From: Mycobacterium sp. 852002-51057_SCH5723018
GTDB taxonomy: Bacteria > Actinomycetota > Actinomycetes > Mycobacteriales > Mycobacteriaceae
Reading direction: 5' to 3'
Length of the DNA stretch: 64,000 nucleotides
Assembly (NCBI RefSeq): GCF_001667035.1
Contig: NZ_LZIR01000027.1
Span: 36,969-100,968 of the forward strand
Part shown: piece by piece, positions 30,301 through 39,303 of the stretch
Position numbering within the stretch: position 1 is the stretch's first letter
Layout of the letters: each line of letters opens with the position of its first letter
Translations under genes and position numbers: made by a program
Notes under the pieces: model-generated
Databases searched by the model: none
Told to the model about the DNA's origin: nothing
Seen by the model: only the letters and a program-made list of their open reading frames with translations

Positions 30301-33300
30301 GCAGAGCTGGCTGGCCCGGGCCGACACCGCCAACGCCCGGCTGGTGATCGTCACCCGTCGCGCGGTCAGCGTCAGCGCATATGACGGCGTCCCCGACCTG
30401 GCGCACGCCGCGGCCTGGGCGCTGATACACACCGCCCAAAACGAGCACCCCGACCGCATCGTCCTGCTCGACACCGACGACACCGTCGCCACCGCGGACA
30501 ACCTGCTGGCTGTTGCCTCGGCGCGACCGGACAACGAGCCGCAGCTGGCCCTGCGCAACGGTGTTGCCCACATTCCCCGACTGGCCCGCACGCCGACCCT
30601 GACGCCACCGGATTCGCCCGCCTGGCAGTTGGGCACCACCCGCAAGGGTGACTTGAGCAACCTGACGCTGCTCCCCACCGACGCGCCCGCGACGCTGGCC
30701 CCGGGACAGATCCGCGTGCAGGTACGGGCCGCCGGGCTGAACTTCCGCGATGTGGTCGTGGCGTTAGGCGCCATCAAGGATGACGGCCTCGGTAGCGAAG
30801 GCGCCGGGGTCATCCTGGACTCCGGCGACGGGACGTCGCTGCGTCCCGGTGATGCGGTGATGGGCCTTTTCCCCCACAACGCGTTCGCGCCCACTGCGAT
30901 CACCGACGAGCGCATGGTGGTCCCCATCCCGGCGGGGTGGTCATTCACCCAGGCCGCGTCCGCGCCGATCGTGTTTTTGACCGCCTATATCGCTTTGGTC
31001 GAGATCGCCCGGCTATCGGCCGGGCAGCGGGTGCTCATCCACGCCGGCGCCGGAGGTGTCGGTCAGGCCGCCATCCAGATCGCCCGCCACCTCGGTGCCG
31101 AGGTGTTCGCCACCGCACACCCGAACAAGCAGCACGTGCTCCACGAGCTCGGCGTCGACGCCGCGCACATCGCCTCGTCGCGCACGCTGGATTTCCTCGG
31201 CGCCTTCCGCGACGCCACCAATGGGCAGGGCATGGACGTCGTGCTCAACAGCCTCAGCGGCGATTTCGTCGACGCTTCGCTCCAATTGCTGCCCCGCGGA
31301 GGCAGTTTCATCGAAATCGGCAAGACCGACATCCGGCCGGCCGGCGACGTCGCCGCGGCGCATCCCGGAGTGGAGTATCAGGCCTACGACTTGTCCAGCG
31401 CGCCAGCGGAATCCCTGCAGCCGGCATGGGCGGCCCTGACCGAGATGTTTACCGCGGGTGTCCTCAAGCCGCTGCCCACGACCAGCTACGGCCTGCTGAA
31501 CGCCGCCCAAGCCTTCCGCGACATGAGCCAAGCCCGCCACACCGGAAAGATCGTGCTGATCCCGCCCGCGGTGTTGGATCCGGAGGGCACGGTGCTGATC
31601 ACCGGCGGTACGGGGATGCTCGGCGCGATCTTCGCCGAACATCTGGTCACCCGCTACGGCGTCAAGCATCTGCTGTTGGTGTCCCGCAGCGGGCCCAACG
31701 CTCCCGGCGCCACCGAACTGGAAGAACAATTGGCCGGGCTGGGCGCCCACGTCGCGATCACCGCCTGCGACACCAGCAACCCGGCCGAGCTGGCCGCAGC
31801 GCTCGACAGCGTCGCCGCCGGCCACCCGTTGACCGCGGTGATCCACGCCGCCGGCGTTCTGGATGACGCCGTGGTGACCGAGCTGAGCCCCGAACAGCTC
31901 GATGCGGTCTTGGCGGCCAAAGCCGACCCCGCCTGGCATCTGCATCACCTGACCGCCGACCGCGACCTGGCCGCCTTCGTGTTGTTCTCCTCGGCCGCAG
32001 GCATTCTGGGCGGACCCGGGCAGGCCAACTACGCGGCCGCCAACGCATTCCTGGACGCGCTGGCCCGACACCGCCACCACACCCAACGCGCGGCCAGCAG
32101 TGTGGCCTGGGGCTACTGGCAGACCCCCACCGGCATGACCTCCCACCTCAACACGGCCGACCTGACTCGTCTGACCAGCACCGGTCTCACCCCGATCACC
32201 AGCGAGCAGGGCCTGGCCCTGTTCGACGCCGTGCTGACCAGTCAACGGCCCAACGTGGTAGCCAGCCCCTTCAACACCGGCGCGTTGACCCGCCACGCCC
32301 GCAACAACACGTTGCCGCCGATCCTGTCCGCCCTGACCACCAGCCGCCCCCAAGCCGCCACCGCCAGCCCCCGCACGCTTGCCACCAGGTTGGCCACCCA
32401 AACGCCCCAGCAACGGCTTGACACCCTCACCGCGATGGTCACGGCCACTACCGCCGCCGTGTTGGCCCACCCGGACCCGGCCGCCCTCGATCCCGACCGT
32501 CCCTTCAAAGAGCTCGGCATCGACTCACTGACCGCCCTCGAGCTCCGCAACACCCTCAACCAGCGCACCGGCCTCGCGCTGCCGGCAACCCTGGCCTTCG
32601 ACCACCCCAGCCCCACCGAGCTCGCCGTCCACCTGGCCGGCCTGCTCACCCTCACCGACACCGCCGCGCCCGGGATCGCGGCGGAGCAGCCCAGCACGAA
32701 TGGCGTTGGGCCGGTGGACAACAGGCTCGCGTACCTGGACCAGGCGGCATTTCTCGCGACGCGGGCGGTGCACGGAGCACTGATCCAGGTCACCTGGATA
32801 TACGACCGCGCCGTCAATCTCGAAGGGCTACGGCGCTTTCAGCGCACTCTCGGGCGCGGGTTGCTGGGACGCAGGATCGAACGGTCTGCGTTGCCGTTCG
32901 CGCGTGATCGCTGGGTCTTGGCTCCGGCACCGGAGGACATCGACGTCGCCGCAACGCCGCGCCCGCGCGCCGAGTTGACCACATGGGCCGACGAGCGGGT
33001 GCGCCTGCCCATCGATCCCGAGTGGGGACCCGCTTGGCATCTCGGGGTGCTGCGGCTCGAGGATGGCGGGACCGCAGTAAGTCTGGTGGCTTCGCACACG
33101 ATCGTCGACGCGATCGCTTTCGGTCAGGCGATAGCCGATGCCGCCGAGGGCAGGACGCATGAATTGGGCTACCCGCCGGCGAAATCACGCACGTTGCGGC
33201 GGGCATTGCGGGAGGATCTTCAGCAGACCGTCAAGGATCTGCCCGACGTGGGGCGGGCGTTGGCCTCCGTGGCGCGGCGGGCCCGGCGCGACGCCAAGGA

Positions 33301-34048
33301 ACTCAAGTCATCGATCAAGGCGGCACCACCCGCCCCGACGACGGCCGGCGTCGACCCGGTGGTCGAGGTGCCTGCCGTGACCGCATACATCGACCTGGCG
33401 GAATGGGATGCTCGCGCGAAAAGCCTTGGTGGAAGCAGTAACTCGCTGGTCGCAGGAATCGCGTGCCGACTCGCGGTGCGGATCGGGCGTGTCGGCGACG
33501 ACGGAGCGGTCACCCTGCGATTCCTGGTGTCGCTGCGGACCGAAGGCGATACCCGTGGCAATGCGCTCACCAGCGTTGACGTCCCAGTCGACCCTGCGCA
33601 CGCGGCGACCGACCTCGGCGAAATGCAGGCCAAAATCACGCAAGGAATCCTCGCGGCGATGGAGGACCCCGACAACGAGTGGCTGGCGCCGCTGCCGCTG
33701 GCGGCGCTGACACCGGTATGGGCGGCCAGGAAGGTAGCGGGGATGGCGGCGGGTGGTTCCACCTTGCCGGTCACTTGCTCCAACGTCGGTGATCTGTCCC
33801 CGGCGGCGAACCGGCCCGACGGCACCGACGCCGACTACGCGTACCTGAGGAACCTCGAGCCCGACATCAAGAAGAGCACGCTCGAGGCCATGGGTGGGCA
33901 ACTGTTCCTGGGCTCCGGGCGGGGCCGCGGAAAGATGTCTATCAGAATCTCCGCATATCTTCTCGACCGCCCGAACACCAAAGGCGCTCTACGGGAAGTC
34001 GTTTCGCACACCTTTTCCGAATTTGATTTGACTGCCGAGATCGACTGA
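24326..34048 (+). CDS. FAAL-PKS-acyltransferase megasynthase (3,240 aa)
   Basis: A single polypeptide with domain order FAAL (~1-580; [30 protein letters not shown] as in FadD26), ACP1 (Ser648 in GFDSV), KS (Cys875 in DTACSSS, His1010 in HGTGT, His1050 in SNIGH), AT (Ser1340 in GHSQG; YASH at 1440-1443, the methylmalonyl-CoA type), DH (His1650, Asp1814), ER (~2100-2415; HAGAGGVGQ), KR (~2420-2600; GGTGMLG, SSAAG, Tyr2569, LDD of B-type), ACP2 (Ser2734) and a C-terminal HxxxD acyltransferase (~2795-3240; His2924, Asp2928). Expected chemistry: activation of a fatty acid as acyl-AMP, loading on ACP1, elongation with fully reduced methylmalonyl units, and transfer of the branched acyl chain to an unknown acceptor. 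GTG 24326 starts the FAAL homology; the frame is open from 24146 but that part has no homology. Confidence 0.93.
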   Translation: MVLSSIPAVLRERATLQPDETAFTFIDYEQDRAGVAENLTWSQLYLRTRNVAQQLNACGSTGDRAVILAPQGLEYVLAFLGALQAGQIAVPLSLPLDGASDERVNAVLHDASPSAILTTSSAADNIAEYIKSKPGERTPSVLELDLLDLDSENGVAGEPDSPPSIAHLQYTSGSTRTPAGVVVSHKNIQANVEQITSAYYEDGVAPLDTTVVSWLPLFHDMGLVFGIIFPILKGFRTVLTSPPAFLQRPARWMQLLASNTHAFSAGPNIAFELAARKTTDEDLAGLDLGGVRNILNGAERVNPPTLRRFAERFARFNLRPEALRASYGLAEATLYVATLDTGRPPKTVFFESEKLTGGHGERSASGDGIPLVSYGMPQSPTVRIVDPDTSIECPVGTVGEIWVHGDNVCEGYWQKPQETKRTFGATIVGPSAGTPEGPWLRTGDLGFFSDREMFIVGRIKDLLIVYGRNHAPDDIEATIQEITRGRCVAIAVPDDDGVEKLVTIVELKAPDGSDEAAHKLGLVRRDITSAISRSHGLGVADLVLVPPHSIPLTTSGKVRRRDCLQLYRRDEFTRLDALIRRPEQRGIDDSDAVAAADSGLAQRVRTLYRQQHDLLVGVVCSEAATVLGLPSPNDIDPEWAFQDLGFDSVKATELLDRLKTVTELELPPTLAFDYPTPAALATHLGQRLSGSVPAAAPVAARVQADEPVAVVGMACRFPGGVDSAAALWDLVAGGTDAVGEFPADRGWNLADLFDPDPDAVGKTYTRAGGFLQEVAGFDAEFFGISAREAQTMDPQQRLLLEVCWEALETARIDPAALMRSETGVFIGAWSQNYGAGGSDGAEGYGLTGLSTSVASGRVAYALGLQGPAITLDTACSSSLVATHLACQSLRDGESALALAGGVTVMTTPAVFTEFARQRGLAADGRCKAFSANADGTGWGEGAAVLVLERLSDAHRNNHPVLAVIAGSAINQDGASNGLTAPNGPAQQRVITQAVANAGIGLDEVDVVEAHGTGTTLGDPIEASALIATYGAARGKEHPLWLGSIKSNIGHTQAAAGAAGLIKMIAALNHDSLPPTLNVDRPSPHIDWSAGTVRLVTEPVPWPDTEHPRTAAVSSFGISGTNAHVILQEAPNPSAESADAHPPAEQAPDAVDFGLAMWPVSARTPSALSAQADRLHRHLIGHPELDLTDVAYSLGGTRTHHSHRAVITAPVTSADRRKDLLDALDALRRDQPHPQVTRHHYLAHLRGKTVFVSPGQGAQYPGMGRELYEHHPVFAAMVDDCDEALRPFTGWSVREVLRQDPAAPALDRVDVVQPVLFTMMVSLAEVLKGYGIVPDAVIGHSQGEIAAAYIAGVLPLPEAALVVARRSQALSDLRGGGAMASVLLAADQLHPRLRPWSEALSIATINGPSHTIISGHPTALEEFTAACDRDGIHIRPIAVDYASHSAQVEPLRERLLAELADLTPAPAHIPLYSTVGEALSGDALDTTTMDAEYWYRNLREPVRFHDRVVQLLAAGEHTFVELSPHPVLAPAITDTLAQAAGRTQSAVVITLHRDRPDQDSLAATLAQLHNHGHSPSWSALYPHARTVELPTYPFEHRRYWVADTPAGDAGGLGLDRAEHPLLGAVVELAGQDQVIVSGRLSPSTQDWLAGHRVNDTVVFPATAFIEVILRAGELTGCPAIDELILRAPLTLSEQTPTDLQILVHPLDEHGVRPFSVHSRSAGQHPGAWTLHASGAVSADQPAAGSPPVPAAGMETLDQDDFYERLAQRGYGYGGPFRSLRGIATDPARPGDLYAEVALPAGTDITGYGIHPALLDAALHPLAAASDRAGEADATLRLPYAFSGIALYATAAGQLHVHLTRTGEDTFELHATDPTGAPVITIRALTLRAVSEHIGRPASMAGLSDSLFELTWPPAPDQPDRSATPPPAWAVCTDSPEHLPGSLSTGAIHTDLATVTPCPDLVIWPLPLPLPVAEDEADPPQRAHSLTRHVLAELQSWLARADTANARLVIVTRRAVSVSAYDGVPDLAHAAAWALIHTAQNEHPDRIVLLDTDDTVATADNLLAVASARPDNEPQLALRNGVAHIPRLARTPTLTPPDSPAWQLGTTRKGDLSNLTLLPTDAPATLAPGQIRVQVRAAGLNFRDVVVALGAIKDDGLGSEGAGVILDSGDGTSLRPGDAVMGLFPHNAFAPTAITDERMVVPIPAGWSFTQAASAPIVFLTAYIALVEIARLSAGQRVLIHAGAGGVGQAAIQIARHLGAEVFATAHPNKQHVLHELGVDAAHIASSRTLDFLGAFRDATNGQGMDVVLNSLSGDFVDASLQLLPRGGSFIEIGKTDIRPAGDVAAAHPGVEYQAYDLSSAPAESLQPAWAALTEMFTAGVLKPLPTTSYGLLNAAQAFRDMSQARHTGKIVLIPPAVLDPEGTVLITGGTGMLGAIFAEHLVTRYGVKHLLLVSRSGPNAPGATELEEQLAGLGAHVAITACDTSNPAELAAALDSVAAGHPLTAVIHAAGVLDDAVVTELSPEQLDAVLAAKADPAWHLHHLTADRDLAAFVLFSSAAGILGGPGQANYAAANAFLDALARHRHHTQRAASSVAWGYWQTPTGMTSHLNTADLTRLTSTGLTPITSEQGLALFDAVLTSQRPNVVASPFNTGALTRHARNNTLPPILSALTTSRPQAATASPRTLATRLATQTPQQRLDTLTAMVTATTAAVLAHPDPAALDPDRPFKELGIDSLTALELRNTLNQRTGLALPATLAFDHPSPTELAVHLAGLLTLTDTAAPGIAAEQPSTNGVGPVDNRLAYLDQAAFLATRAVHGALIQVTWIYDRAVNLEGLRRFQRTLGRGLLGRRIERSALPFARDRWVLAPAPEDIDVAATPRPRAELTTWADERVRLPIDPEWGPAWHLGVLRLEDGGTAVSLVASHTIVDAIAFGQAIADAAEGRTHELGYPPAKSRTLRRALREDLQQTVKDLPDVGRALASVARRARRDAKELKSSIKAAPPAPTTAGVDPVVEVPAVTAYIDLAEWDARAKSLGGSSNSLVAGIACRLAVRIGRVGDDGAVTLRFLVSLRTEGDTRGNALTSVDVPVDPAHAATDLGEMQAKITQGILAAMEDPDNEWLAPLPLAALTPVWAARKVAGMAAGGSTLPVTCSNVGDLSPAANRPDGTDADYAYLRNLEPDIKKSTLEAMGGQLFLGSGRGRGKMSIRISAYLLDRPNTKGALREVVSHTFSEFDLTAEID

Positions 34049-34132
34049 CAATTGCCGAGCCGGCGCCGAGGTTGCCGTGGTGGCTGTGATTCCGTTTCCA
34101 ACCACGACCGTGGCGGCAATCTCGACGAACTG

Positions 34133-34825
34133 TTAGAGATGGCTCGCCACGAAAGTCGCGGCCTGGCTGGGCATCCCGGAGTGCAAATAGGATTGGTGCT
34201 GTGGGGAAACCAGCTCGTCATGCGTAGGCAGCGCTAGGCCACCGGGGGAGCAAACCGGGTCGCCGGGCGCACATAAGTCAATGGCCTTGGCGCCGTACCA
34301 CGGGCTGATCTCGCTGATCGGCCCCCCGAGAAATCTGGTCGTCGGATTGCCGAAGACGGCGACCGCAGCGACGTGAGCGGCCTCGTCCGCCGGTAGAGTC
34401 TGAGCCTCAAAGCCCGCAACCGATGCTCGGGCGATGGTGACCAGATCTATCACTCCCGCGCCTTGCGAATATCCGCCGAGCACCAGCTTGGTGTTGGGAC
34501 AGTTCGCCACCATGGACTGGACGTGAGCCCTTGCATCGCTGGCGCCGGCGGATGTAGACGGAGCCAAATCTTCGGTGGCGGGGTAGTTGACCGGATACAC
34601 GCCCAACGAACGACCCCCAACCTGCGGGCGCAGTGAGTCGATAAACGCCTGACCGACGCCACCAACACCAGGCGGCTCGTCGGTCCCGCGGGCGAACGTC
34701 ACCTCGACGTCGGGGCATGGCGCGGCGGACGCGGACGGCGCGAAGGGGATCGGTGCACTCAGCAACGTCGCCCAGGTGGTCACCGCGGTGGCACCCAGCA
34801 AATGAGCGAACGGGCGGGCGTTCAC
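34133..34825 (-). CDS. secreted cutinase-like esterase 1
   Basis: A 230-residue protein: signal peptide (~residues 1-35, cleavage near SASAA), then a cutinase domain with Ser120 in GGYSQG, Asp189 in CAPGDPVC and His210 in HQSY, so the triad is complete; cysteines are placed as in Culp proteins. Such enzymes cleave esters of fatty acids or act as phospholipases at the cell surface. GTG 34825 (VNARPFAHLL) fits a signal peptide; the frame stays open far upstream through the divergent gene region. It is convergent with the megasynthase gene, 84 bp away. Confidence 0.9.
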   Translation of the reverse strand: MNARPFAHLLGATAVTTWATLLSAPIPFAPSASAAPCPDVEVTFARGTDEPPGVGGVGQAFIDSLRPQVGGRSLGVYPVNYPATEDLAPSTSAGASDARAHVQSMVANCPNTKLVLGGYSQGAGVIDLVTIARASVAGFEAQTLPADEAAHVAAVAVFGNPTTRFLGGPISEISPWYGAKAIDLCAPGDPVCSPGGLALPTHDELVSPQHQSYLHSGMPSQAATFVASHL

Positions 34826-34928
34826 GCCCCAATGCTGACACGTTGGACGCCTGCGCAACAGCCCGGTCCGCTGGCTGCGCACCAAAAAAGAAGGTGGTCT
34901 GCGAAGACTAAATCCGTAGTATCGCGTC

Positions 34929-35564
34929 ATGAGGCCCGTTGCCATATCGCCAGGCGCGCACCGAGTCCTCAGCCTGGCGGCCATCACCTTGCTCGCCGCG
35001 GCTTTGCTGATCGCCCCGGCGGTGACGCCCCTTCCGAGAGCGGCGCTGATTCCGGCGGCATCGGCGGCATGCCCCGACGCCGAAGTGGTTTTCGCCCGCG
35101 GGCGAGAGGAACCACCCGGCGTCGGTGCGGTCGGCGACGCGTTTGTAAATTCGCTGCGCGCCAAGACCCCAAGGTCCGTCGGGGTGTACGGGGTCAACTA
35201 TCCGGCCAACATCACCACCGGCGGCGGCGCCAACGATATAAGCGACCACGTTCAATCCATGGCGAAAAGCTGCCCGAACACCCGCATAGTGCTCGGCGGC
35301 TATTCGCTGGGCGCCGAGGTGGTTGACCGCGCGACCTGGGGCGGACTGCCGCCGGGTGTGGATCAGCACGTGGCGGCCGTCGCTTTGTTCGGTAATGGCA
35401 CCCGGGGACTCGCCCCCGCGTTCGCAGGCAAGACGATCGACCAGTGTGCGGCCGGCGACCCCATCTGCGGGAGAGGCACGAATTGGCCATCGCATCTGCA
35501 GCCCTCATACATCGGCTCCGGGCTGGTGGACCAGGCCGCCGGCTTCGTCGCCGGCAAGCTCTAA
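34929..35564 (+). CDS. secreted cutinase-like protein 2, His position altered
   Basis: A 211-residue protein with a signal peptide (~residues 1-47) and a cutinase domain: FARGREEPPGVGAVGDAF parallels cutinase 1, Ser126 is in GGYSLG and Asp177 in CAAGDPIC. In the family the triad His is three residues before the conserved Tyr (HxxY); here that residue is Gln191 (QPSY) and a His (189) sits two positions earlier. Activity may therefore be lost or use the shifted His. It is divergent from cutinase 1 with 103 bp between the starts and is probably an old inverted duplication. Confidence 0.88.
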   Translation: MRPVAISPGAHRVLSLAAITLLAAALLIAPAVTPLPRAALIPAASAACPDAEVVFARGREEPPGVGAVGDAFVNSLRAKTPRSVGVYGVNYPANITTGGGANDISDHVQSMAKSCPNTRIVLGGYSLGAEVVDRATWGGLPPGVDQHVAAVALFGNGTRGLAPAFAGKTIDQCAAGDPICGRGTNWPSHLQPSYIGSGLVDQAAGFVAGKL

Positions 35565-35584
35565 CCGAGGGCTAGGGTCGGCTC

Positions 35585-36562
35585 GTGCGCAGGACCATCG
35601 ATTGGGACGGCGGCGCGGTCACGATCATTGACCAGACCGCGCTGCCAGCCGAGTACCGCGTCCTCAGCCTCCGCACGGTCGACGAGTTGATCGACGCGAT
35701 CCGCCGCCTGGCCGTGCGCGGCGCCCCGGCGCTCGGCGCGGCCGGGGCCCTCGGCGTTGTGCTCGCGGCCCGCGAAGGAAGCGACGTCCTGGCATCGGCC
35801 GAGCGGGTCGCGAAGGCCCGACCGACCGCTGTCAACCTGAGCTGGGGAGTTGCGCGCGCGCTCGAGAAGCTCGACGAGGGCGCCGAAGCCGTCCTCGCCG
35901 AAGCACTGGACATCCTCGACGAGGACGAACGCCTCAACCGCGCCGCCTCCGCGCACGCCGCCGAGATCGTCCTCGCACTGTGCGATCGCCGCCCGCTGCG
36001 GCTGCTCAGCCATTGCAACGCCGGTCACCTCGCCACCGTGGCGTGGGGCAGCGCGCTCGGCGTCGTCTGGCACCTGCACGAGCGCGGACTGGTCGAGTCG
36101 GTGCTGGTCGACGAGACACGTCCGCTGCTGCAGGGCGCCCGGCTCACGGCATGGGAGCTGGCGCAGGCGGGGGTGCCCTACCGGGTGCAGCCCGACGGCG
36201 CCGCGGCGGCGGCGATGGCGCGCGGCCTCGTCGACTGTGTGCTCGTCGGCGCCGACCGGATCGCGGTCAACGGCGATGTCGCCAACAAGGTCGGCACCTA
36301 CGGACTGGCGATCGCGGCGCGTCATCACGACGTGCCGCTCGTCGTGGTCGCGCCTTCGTCCACGGTCGACGCGTCGGTGGCCACCGGCGCCGAGATCGCT
36401 ATCGAGGAGCGCGCGCCCGACGAACTCAGGAGGTTCGCCGGCATGGCGATCACCCCGCCGGACGCCGACGTTTTCAACCCCGCCTTCGACGTGACCCCGG
36501 CCGAGCTCATCACCGCCGTCGTCACCGAGCAGGGCCGCTACCGGCCGGGCGGAGGCCGTTAG
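35585..36562 (+). CDS. mtnA: methylthioribose-1-phosphate isomerase
   Basis: A 325-residue eIF-2B-like isomerase of the methionine salvage pathway, converting 5-methylthioribose-1-phosphate to methylthioribulose-1-phosphate. RGAPALGAAGA (~46-56), the catalytic Cys144 in LSHCNAG, and Asp224 in VGADRIAVNGDVANKVGTY are all present. GTG 35585 starts VRRTIDWDG, the usual N-terminus. Other salvage genes are not seen in the window. The stop overlaps the convergent thioesterase stop by 4 bases. Confidence 0.93.
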   Translation: MRRTIDWDGGAVTIIDQTALPAEYRVLSLRTVDELIDAIRRLAVRGAPALGAAGALGVVLAAREGSDVLASAERVAKARPTAVNLSWGVARALEKLDEGAEAVLAEALDILDEDERLNRAASAHAAEIVLALCDRRPLRLLSHCNAGHLATVAWGSALGVVWHLHERGLVESVLVDETRPLLQGARLTAWELAQAGVPYRVQPDGAAAAAMARGLVDCVLVGADRIAVNGDVANKVGTYGLAIAARHHDVPLVVVAPSSTVDASVATGAEIAIEERAPDELRRFAGMAITPPDADVFNPAFDVTPAELITAVVTEQGRYRPGGGR

Positions 36563-37239
36563 GCTGCGGCGATTGTCGACATCAGCGGACGAAGCGTCTC
36601 CAAAAGCAGCTGCCGGTCACGCAGATAGAAGTGGCCGCCGCGAAGGATCTGCACGGAGAAATCCGCCGTTGTCCGCGAACGCCATTCGCGCAGGGCGGAT
36701 TCGCTCACAAGCGGGTCGTCGCTGCCGCCGAAGACATGAATCGGGCAGGAAAGTTGCGCTGTGTTGTCCTCCTCGTCAGACATGCACAGCCGCAGGTCGT
36801 GTCGAGTGGCGGTGACGGCTCGCTCATGCAGAGTGGGCCACCGCCTGAGTTGCGCAGGCAGCCCGCCGAGATCGGACAAGAGCGTCGCGAGCTGTTGGTC
36901 GTCGAGCAGATCCACGACATCAAGCGGCGGCGGAAGGTGGGGCGGGGCATAGGCGGACAGGAATACCGCCCGTGGCAGCGTTGAACCCTGCGCCGCGCGC
37001 ACGCACGCCAACCGGTATGCCAGCAAGGCGCCGAAACTGTGGCCGAAGAACATGTGCGGCTCGTCAAGGTCGGATCGCAGCTGATCGTTCACCTCGTCGA
37101 CGAGCTGCCGCAGCGTGGTGAAGCGCTGCCGGTCGGTGACCTCGACCGGAATCACCTCGACGGCCGGCCTAAGCGCCTTTTCCCAGGCCTTGAACGCCAA
37201 CCCGCCACCCCCGGCATGGTGGAAGCAGAACAACCGCAT
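36559..37239 (-). CDS. type II thioesterase (GrsT/TesA family)
   Basis: A 226-residue alpha/beta hydrolase. FCFHHAGGGG at the N-terminus, Ser68 in FFGHSFGALLAYRLA, Asp in FGGSDDPLV and His in LRGGHFYLRD form the family triad. These enzymes clear wrong acyl groups from PKS/NRPS carrier proteins or release products. It is separated from the FAAL-PKS by cutinases and mtnA but is the only such enzyme in the window, so service to that PKS is a reasonable inference. ATG 37239. Confidence 0.9.
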   Translation of the reverse strand: MRLFCFHHAGGGGLAFKAWEKALRPAVEVIPVEVTDRQRFTTLRQLVDEVNDQLRSDLDEPHMFFGHSFGALLAYRLACVRAAQGSTLPRAVFLSAYAPPHLPPPLDVVDLLDDQQLATLLSDLGGLPAQLRRWPTLHERAVTATRHDLRLCMSDEEDNTAQLSCPIHVFGGSDDPLVSESALREWRSRTTADFSVQILRGGHFYLRDRQLLLETLRPLMSTIAAA

Positions 37240-37316
37240 GGTGCCAGTCGCCTTTCTAATCGTGGCCCGCCGAAATCACCATCCGGCAAGGCCCTTGGGG
37301 AATGCTTGCGAAGTCG

Positions 37317-37703
37317 TTAGCCGGCCGCGTTCAGCAGTTCCAGCTCCTCGGCCAGCACCTCGACCATGAACCGGATCTGTTCCTCGGAGTGGCAGCTCGT
37401 GACGAAGAAGCGCAGACGCGCTTGGTCTTGCGGCACAGCGGGAAAGAGGATCGGGTCGGCGCTGATGCCGTGCCGCGTCAGGGCGTCCGACAGTTGCAGC
37501 GCCTTGATCGAGCTGCCGACGATGCACGGGATCAAAGGGGCGCACGCGCTGTCGCCGGTGTCGATGCCGGCTTCTCGCACCAGGCTCACGAAGAGGGCGG
37601 CGTTCTCTCGCACCCGGCGCTGGTGTTCGCCCAGCGCCCAACGCCCGCTGGCCCTCCTCGGCGCAGGGGGCGCGATCAGGCCGAAGCTGTGGTTGGTGGT
37701 CAT
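37317..37703 (-). pseudogene. alpha-oxoamine synthase / class II aminotransferase, C-terminal fragment
   Basis: The 128-codon frame encodes only the C-terminal small domain of a PLP-dependent acyltransferase of the BioF/KBL group: RRVRENAALFVSLVREAG, GDSACAPLIPCIVG, ADPILFPAVPQDQARLRFFVTSCHSEEQI. The family is about 400 residues long; the PLP-lysine domain is missing and the sequence upstream (to ~37,900) has no matching coding. It lies 77 bp upstream of the thioesterase gene, so the pair may once have formed an operon that tailored a PKS product. Confidence 0.75.
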
Positions 37704-38196
37704 GCTGTGCTCCGTTTCCTACGTGGCGCAGGACCCCGGGTGGCCGCGCTCACGGGTAGGAGCGTCAGGCCGGGCTTAAGCAGACACTTTTTTTGCGAAG
37801 AACTTTTTGAACCAGGGACCGGGCGAGCGTCTGACCTCACGTCGCCGTGGTGAACACCCACGCCGTACAAAGCGGAATAGGGACGCAAGCCTCGGGCCAC
37901 TAAGCGCATTTAGAGGACCTTGAGCAGCACTTGGGGCCGGTACATGTCACCGGCCGTCATCAGTCCAAGTGAAGAAGGGGGGCTGCGGTGACGATGCGGC
38001 TTGGTGCCGGTCCTCACCGCTGGCGGTGTGTCGCTGCTGGCGGCGAAGAATAATCCGTGCTCGTACCGTTAGCCACTTTTGCCTCAATAGTGCTTAACGT
38101 ATCGACGCTCACTTTGTATCGTCAGTCAAATGAACAGAGTGGCGTCTTTGGCTGCAAATAACCCAGCGTGGGGTCCACAGGGTTAGGCCAGTTGCT
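37704..38196. other. non-coding stretch with decayed sequence
   Basis: About 490 bp with no convincing gene. The part nearest 37704 should hold the missing portion of the oxoamine synthase but reads as stops and unrelated frames. AT-rich runs near 37,785-37,815 and 38,090-38,130 could hold promoters, one possibly for the 97-aa gene at 38197. Confidence 0.5.
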
Positions 38197-38490
38197 ATGA
38201 CTATCGCCACCCCAACGCACGCGCAAGTCGAGAGCCACGCGATGCACGGGCATGCAGGTGCAGGTTATTTGTATGGCTTGCAGCATTGTGAATCGGAGAT
38301 AACCGATCGGATGACCGCGGTCGCAAGAACCGAAGCAATAGCCTCGGGAGCCGAAACCGTCGTCGTCGAAAGAAAACCGCGCTGGCAAGCCAGCGAAGAC
38401 GAGATCCTGCGCGCAGCAATAACGGTGATCCTCGTAGCCCTCGGAACGCTCATGGCGTTAGCCGCAGCGGCGATTTTAACAATGGGCTAG
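38197..38490 (+). CDS. small membrane-anchored hypothetical protein (97 aa)
   Basis: ATG 38197 opens a 97-residue protein: a His-rich N-terminus (HAQVESHAMHGHAGAG), an acidic/basic middle (TEAIASGAETVVVERKPRW) and a C-terminal transmembrane helix (~residues 72-95, ITVILVALGTLMALAAA). No known family is recognised. The gene has a lower GC content than the backbone. No strong ribosome binding site is seen, so the confidence is moderate. Confidence 0.5.
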   Translation: MTIATPTHAQVESHAMHGHAGAGYLYGLQHCESEITDRMTAVARTEAIASGAETVVVERKPRWQASEDEILRAAITVILVALGTLMALAAAAILTMG

Positions 38491-38585
38491 CAAAGCATGC
38501 GGTCGAGCAATGAACGTCTCTACGTCACGGACCGTCGATTCGCCGCCTAACTAGATAATCGTCGTCTACGGGGCCACCGTGGGCG

Positions 38586-38699
38586 CTAGTTCTTCCGTGC
38601 TTCACGGTGCCTTCGATCTGCCTGCAACACCGTCAACCCGTCACCAATCATCGCCGTCACGGCCTGATACCTCTGCTCGGCCACGCTCAACTCCCTCAT
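38586..38699 (-). pseudogene. IS481-type transposase, N-terminal remnant
   Basis: On the minus strand ATG at 38699 starts MRELSVAEQRYQAVTAMIGDG, the typical beginning of mycobacterial IS481-family transposases (helix-turn-helix domain). The homology ends after ~25 residues and the frame stops at 38586; the catalytic DDE domain is missing. The tandem repeats just upstream (38709-38798) are consistent with the end of the same element. Confidence 0.65.
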
Positions 38700-38708
38700 A
38701 AGAAGGAG

Positions 38709-38798
38709 TGTCAAGGATCAACCGAAGTAACTGTCAACCATCAGCCGAAACACTGTCAGGCATCACCCGAAGCTCAAATGTCAAGCATCAGCCGAGGT
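38709..38798. repeat. four imperfect 22-25-bp tandem repeats
   Basis: TGTCAAGGATCAACCGAAG (38709), TGTCAACCATCAGCCGAAA (38732), TGTCAGGCATCACCCGAAG (38754) and TGTCAAGCATCAGCCGAGG (38779) recur with spacings of 23, 22 and 25 bp. They sit upstream of the IS481-type start codon and probably are transposase-binding repeats of the element end. Spacers are only a few bases, so this is not a CRISPR array. Confidence 0.75.
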
Positions 38799-38811
38799 CA
38801 TACACGTATCG

Positions 38812-38857
38812 AGTGCCCCCGGCACGACTCGAACGTGCGACCTAGGGATTAGAAGGC
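38812..38857. repeat. attL: 46-bp copy of the tRNA-Arg 3' part
   Basis: All 46 bases, from AGTGCCCCCGGC to GATTAGAAGGC, equal 57494-57539 in the same orientation. The stretch covers the acceptor 3' strand, T arm and anticodon loop of tRNA-Arg; the flanking bases differ on both sides. It is the left boundary of the integrated element. Confidence 0.95.
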
Positions 38858-38986
38858 GCTCCCACCTGGCCCTTTGTTGAAAACGGTAATTTTTGGCTGT
38901 TAAGGGAAAATGGCGGTAACTCGTTCGGCCACAATGTGTTTGAGTGTTGGTTGGCTATGGACAATGAGGGCTCCTGACGGGTGTCC

Positions 38987-39005
38987 TGCGGACTGTGTGC
39001 GGACT
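38987..39005 (+). promoter_or_regulatory. left arm-type integrase site (candidate)
   Basis: TGCGGACT-GTG-TGCGGACT: two direct 8-bp units, 11 bp apart (one helical turn). The same array occurs in the same orientation at 57418-57436 near the other end. This is the arrangement of integrase arm-binding sites; the function is inferred. Confidence 0.55.
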
Positions 39006-39303
39006 AGGACTGGCGCCTGTTATCCACCAAACTGGGAGGCGTAAGGCGTTCAGAGTGTTGATGCACGCCGTCCCCTGCGACTCGGCCTGGGAAGACCATG
39101 ACGGGACCTGGTCGGCAGTCTCCCCGCCGGCTGGCGACGCTGCCGAAGATGGGCCGCCGCCCGCAGGTAGCGCTCGTCCAGACCGATCGGTCTACGACAT
39201 AGCAAAGAGCGTGCCTTGACAGTGCTGGGGCGCTGGTCCGAGCTATGCGGGCGACACACCGACTTTCGTCCTGCGACCAGTATTGGCCGCGCCACCGCAG
39301 AAT

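Noticed and set aside
38709..38798. CRISPR array
   Set aside because: Four imperfect repeats with only a few bases between them, no unique spacers of constant length and no cas genes.
38812..38857. A second tRNA-Arg gene
   Set aside because: Only the 3' part is present; the 5' acceptor strand and D arm are missing. It is the attL copy.
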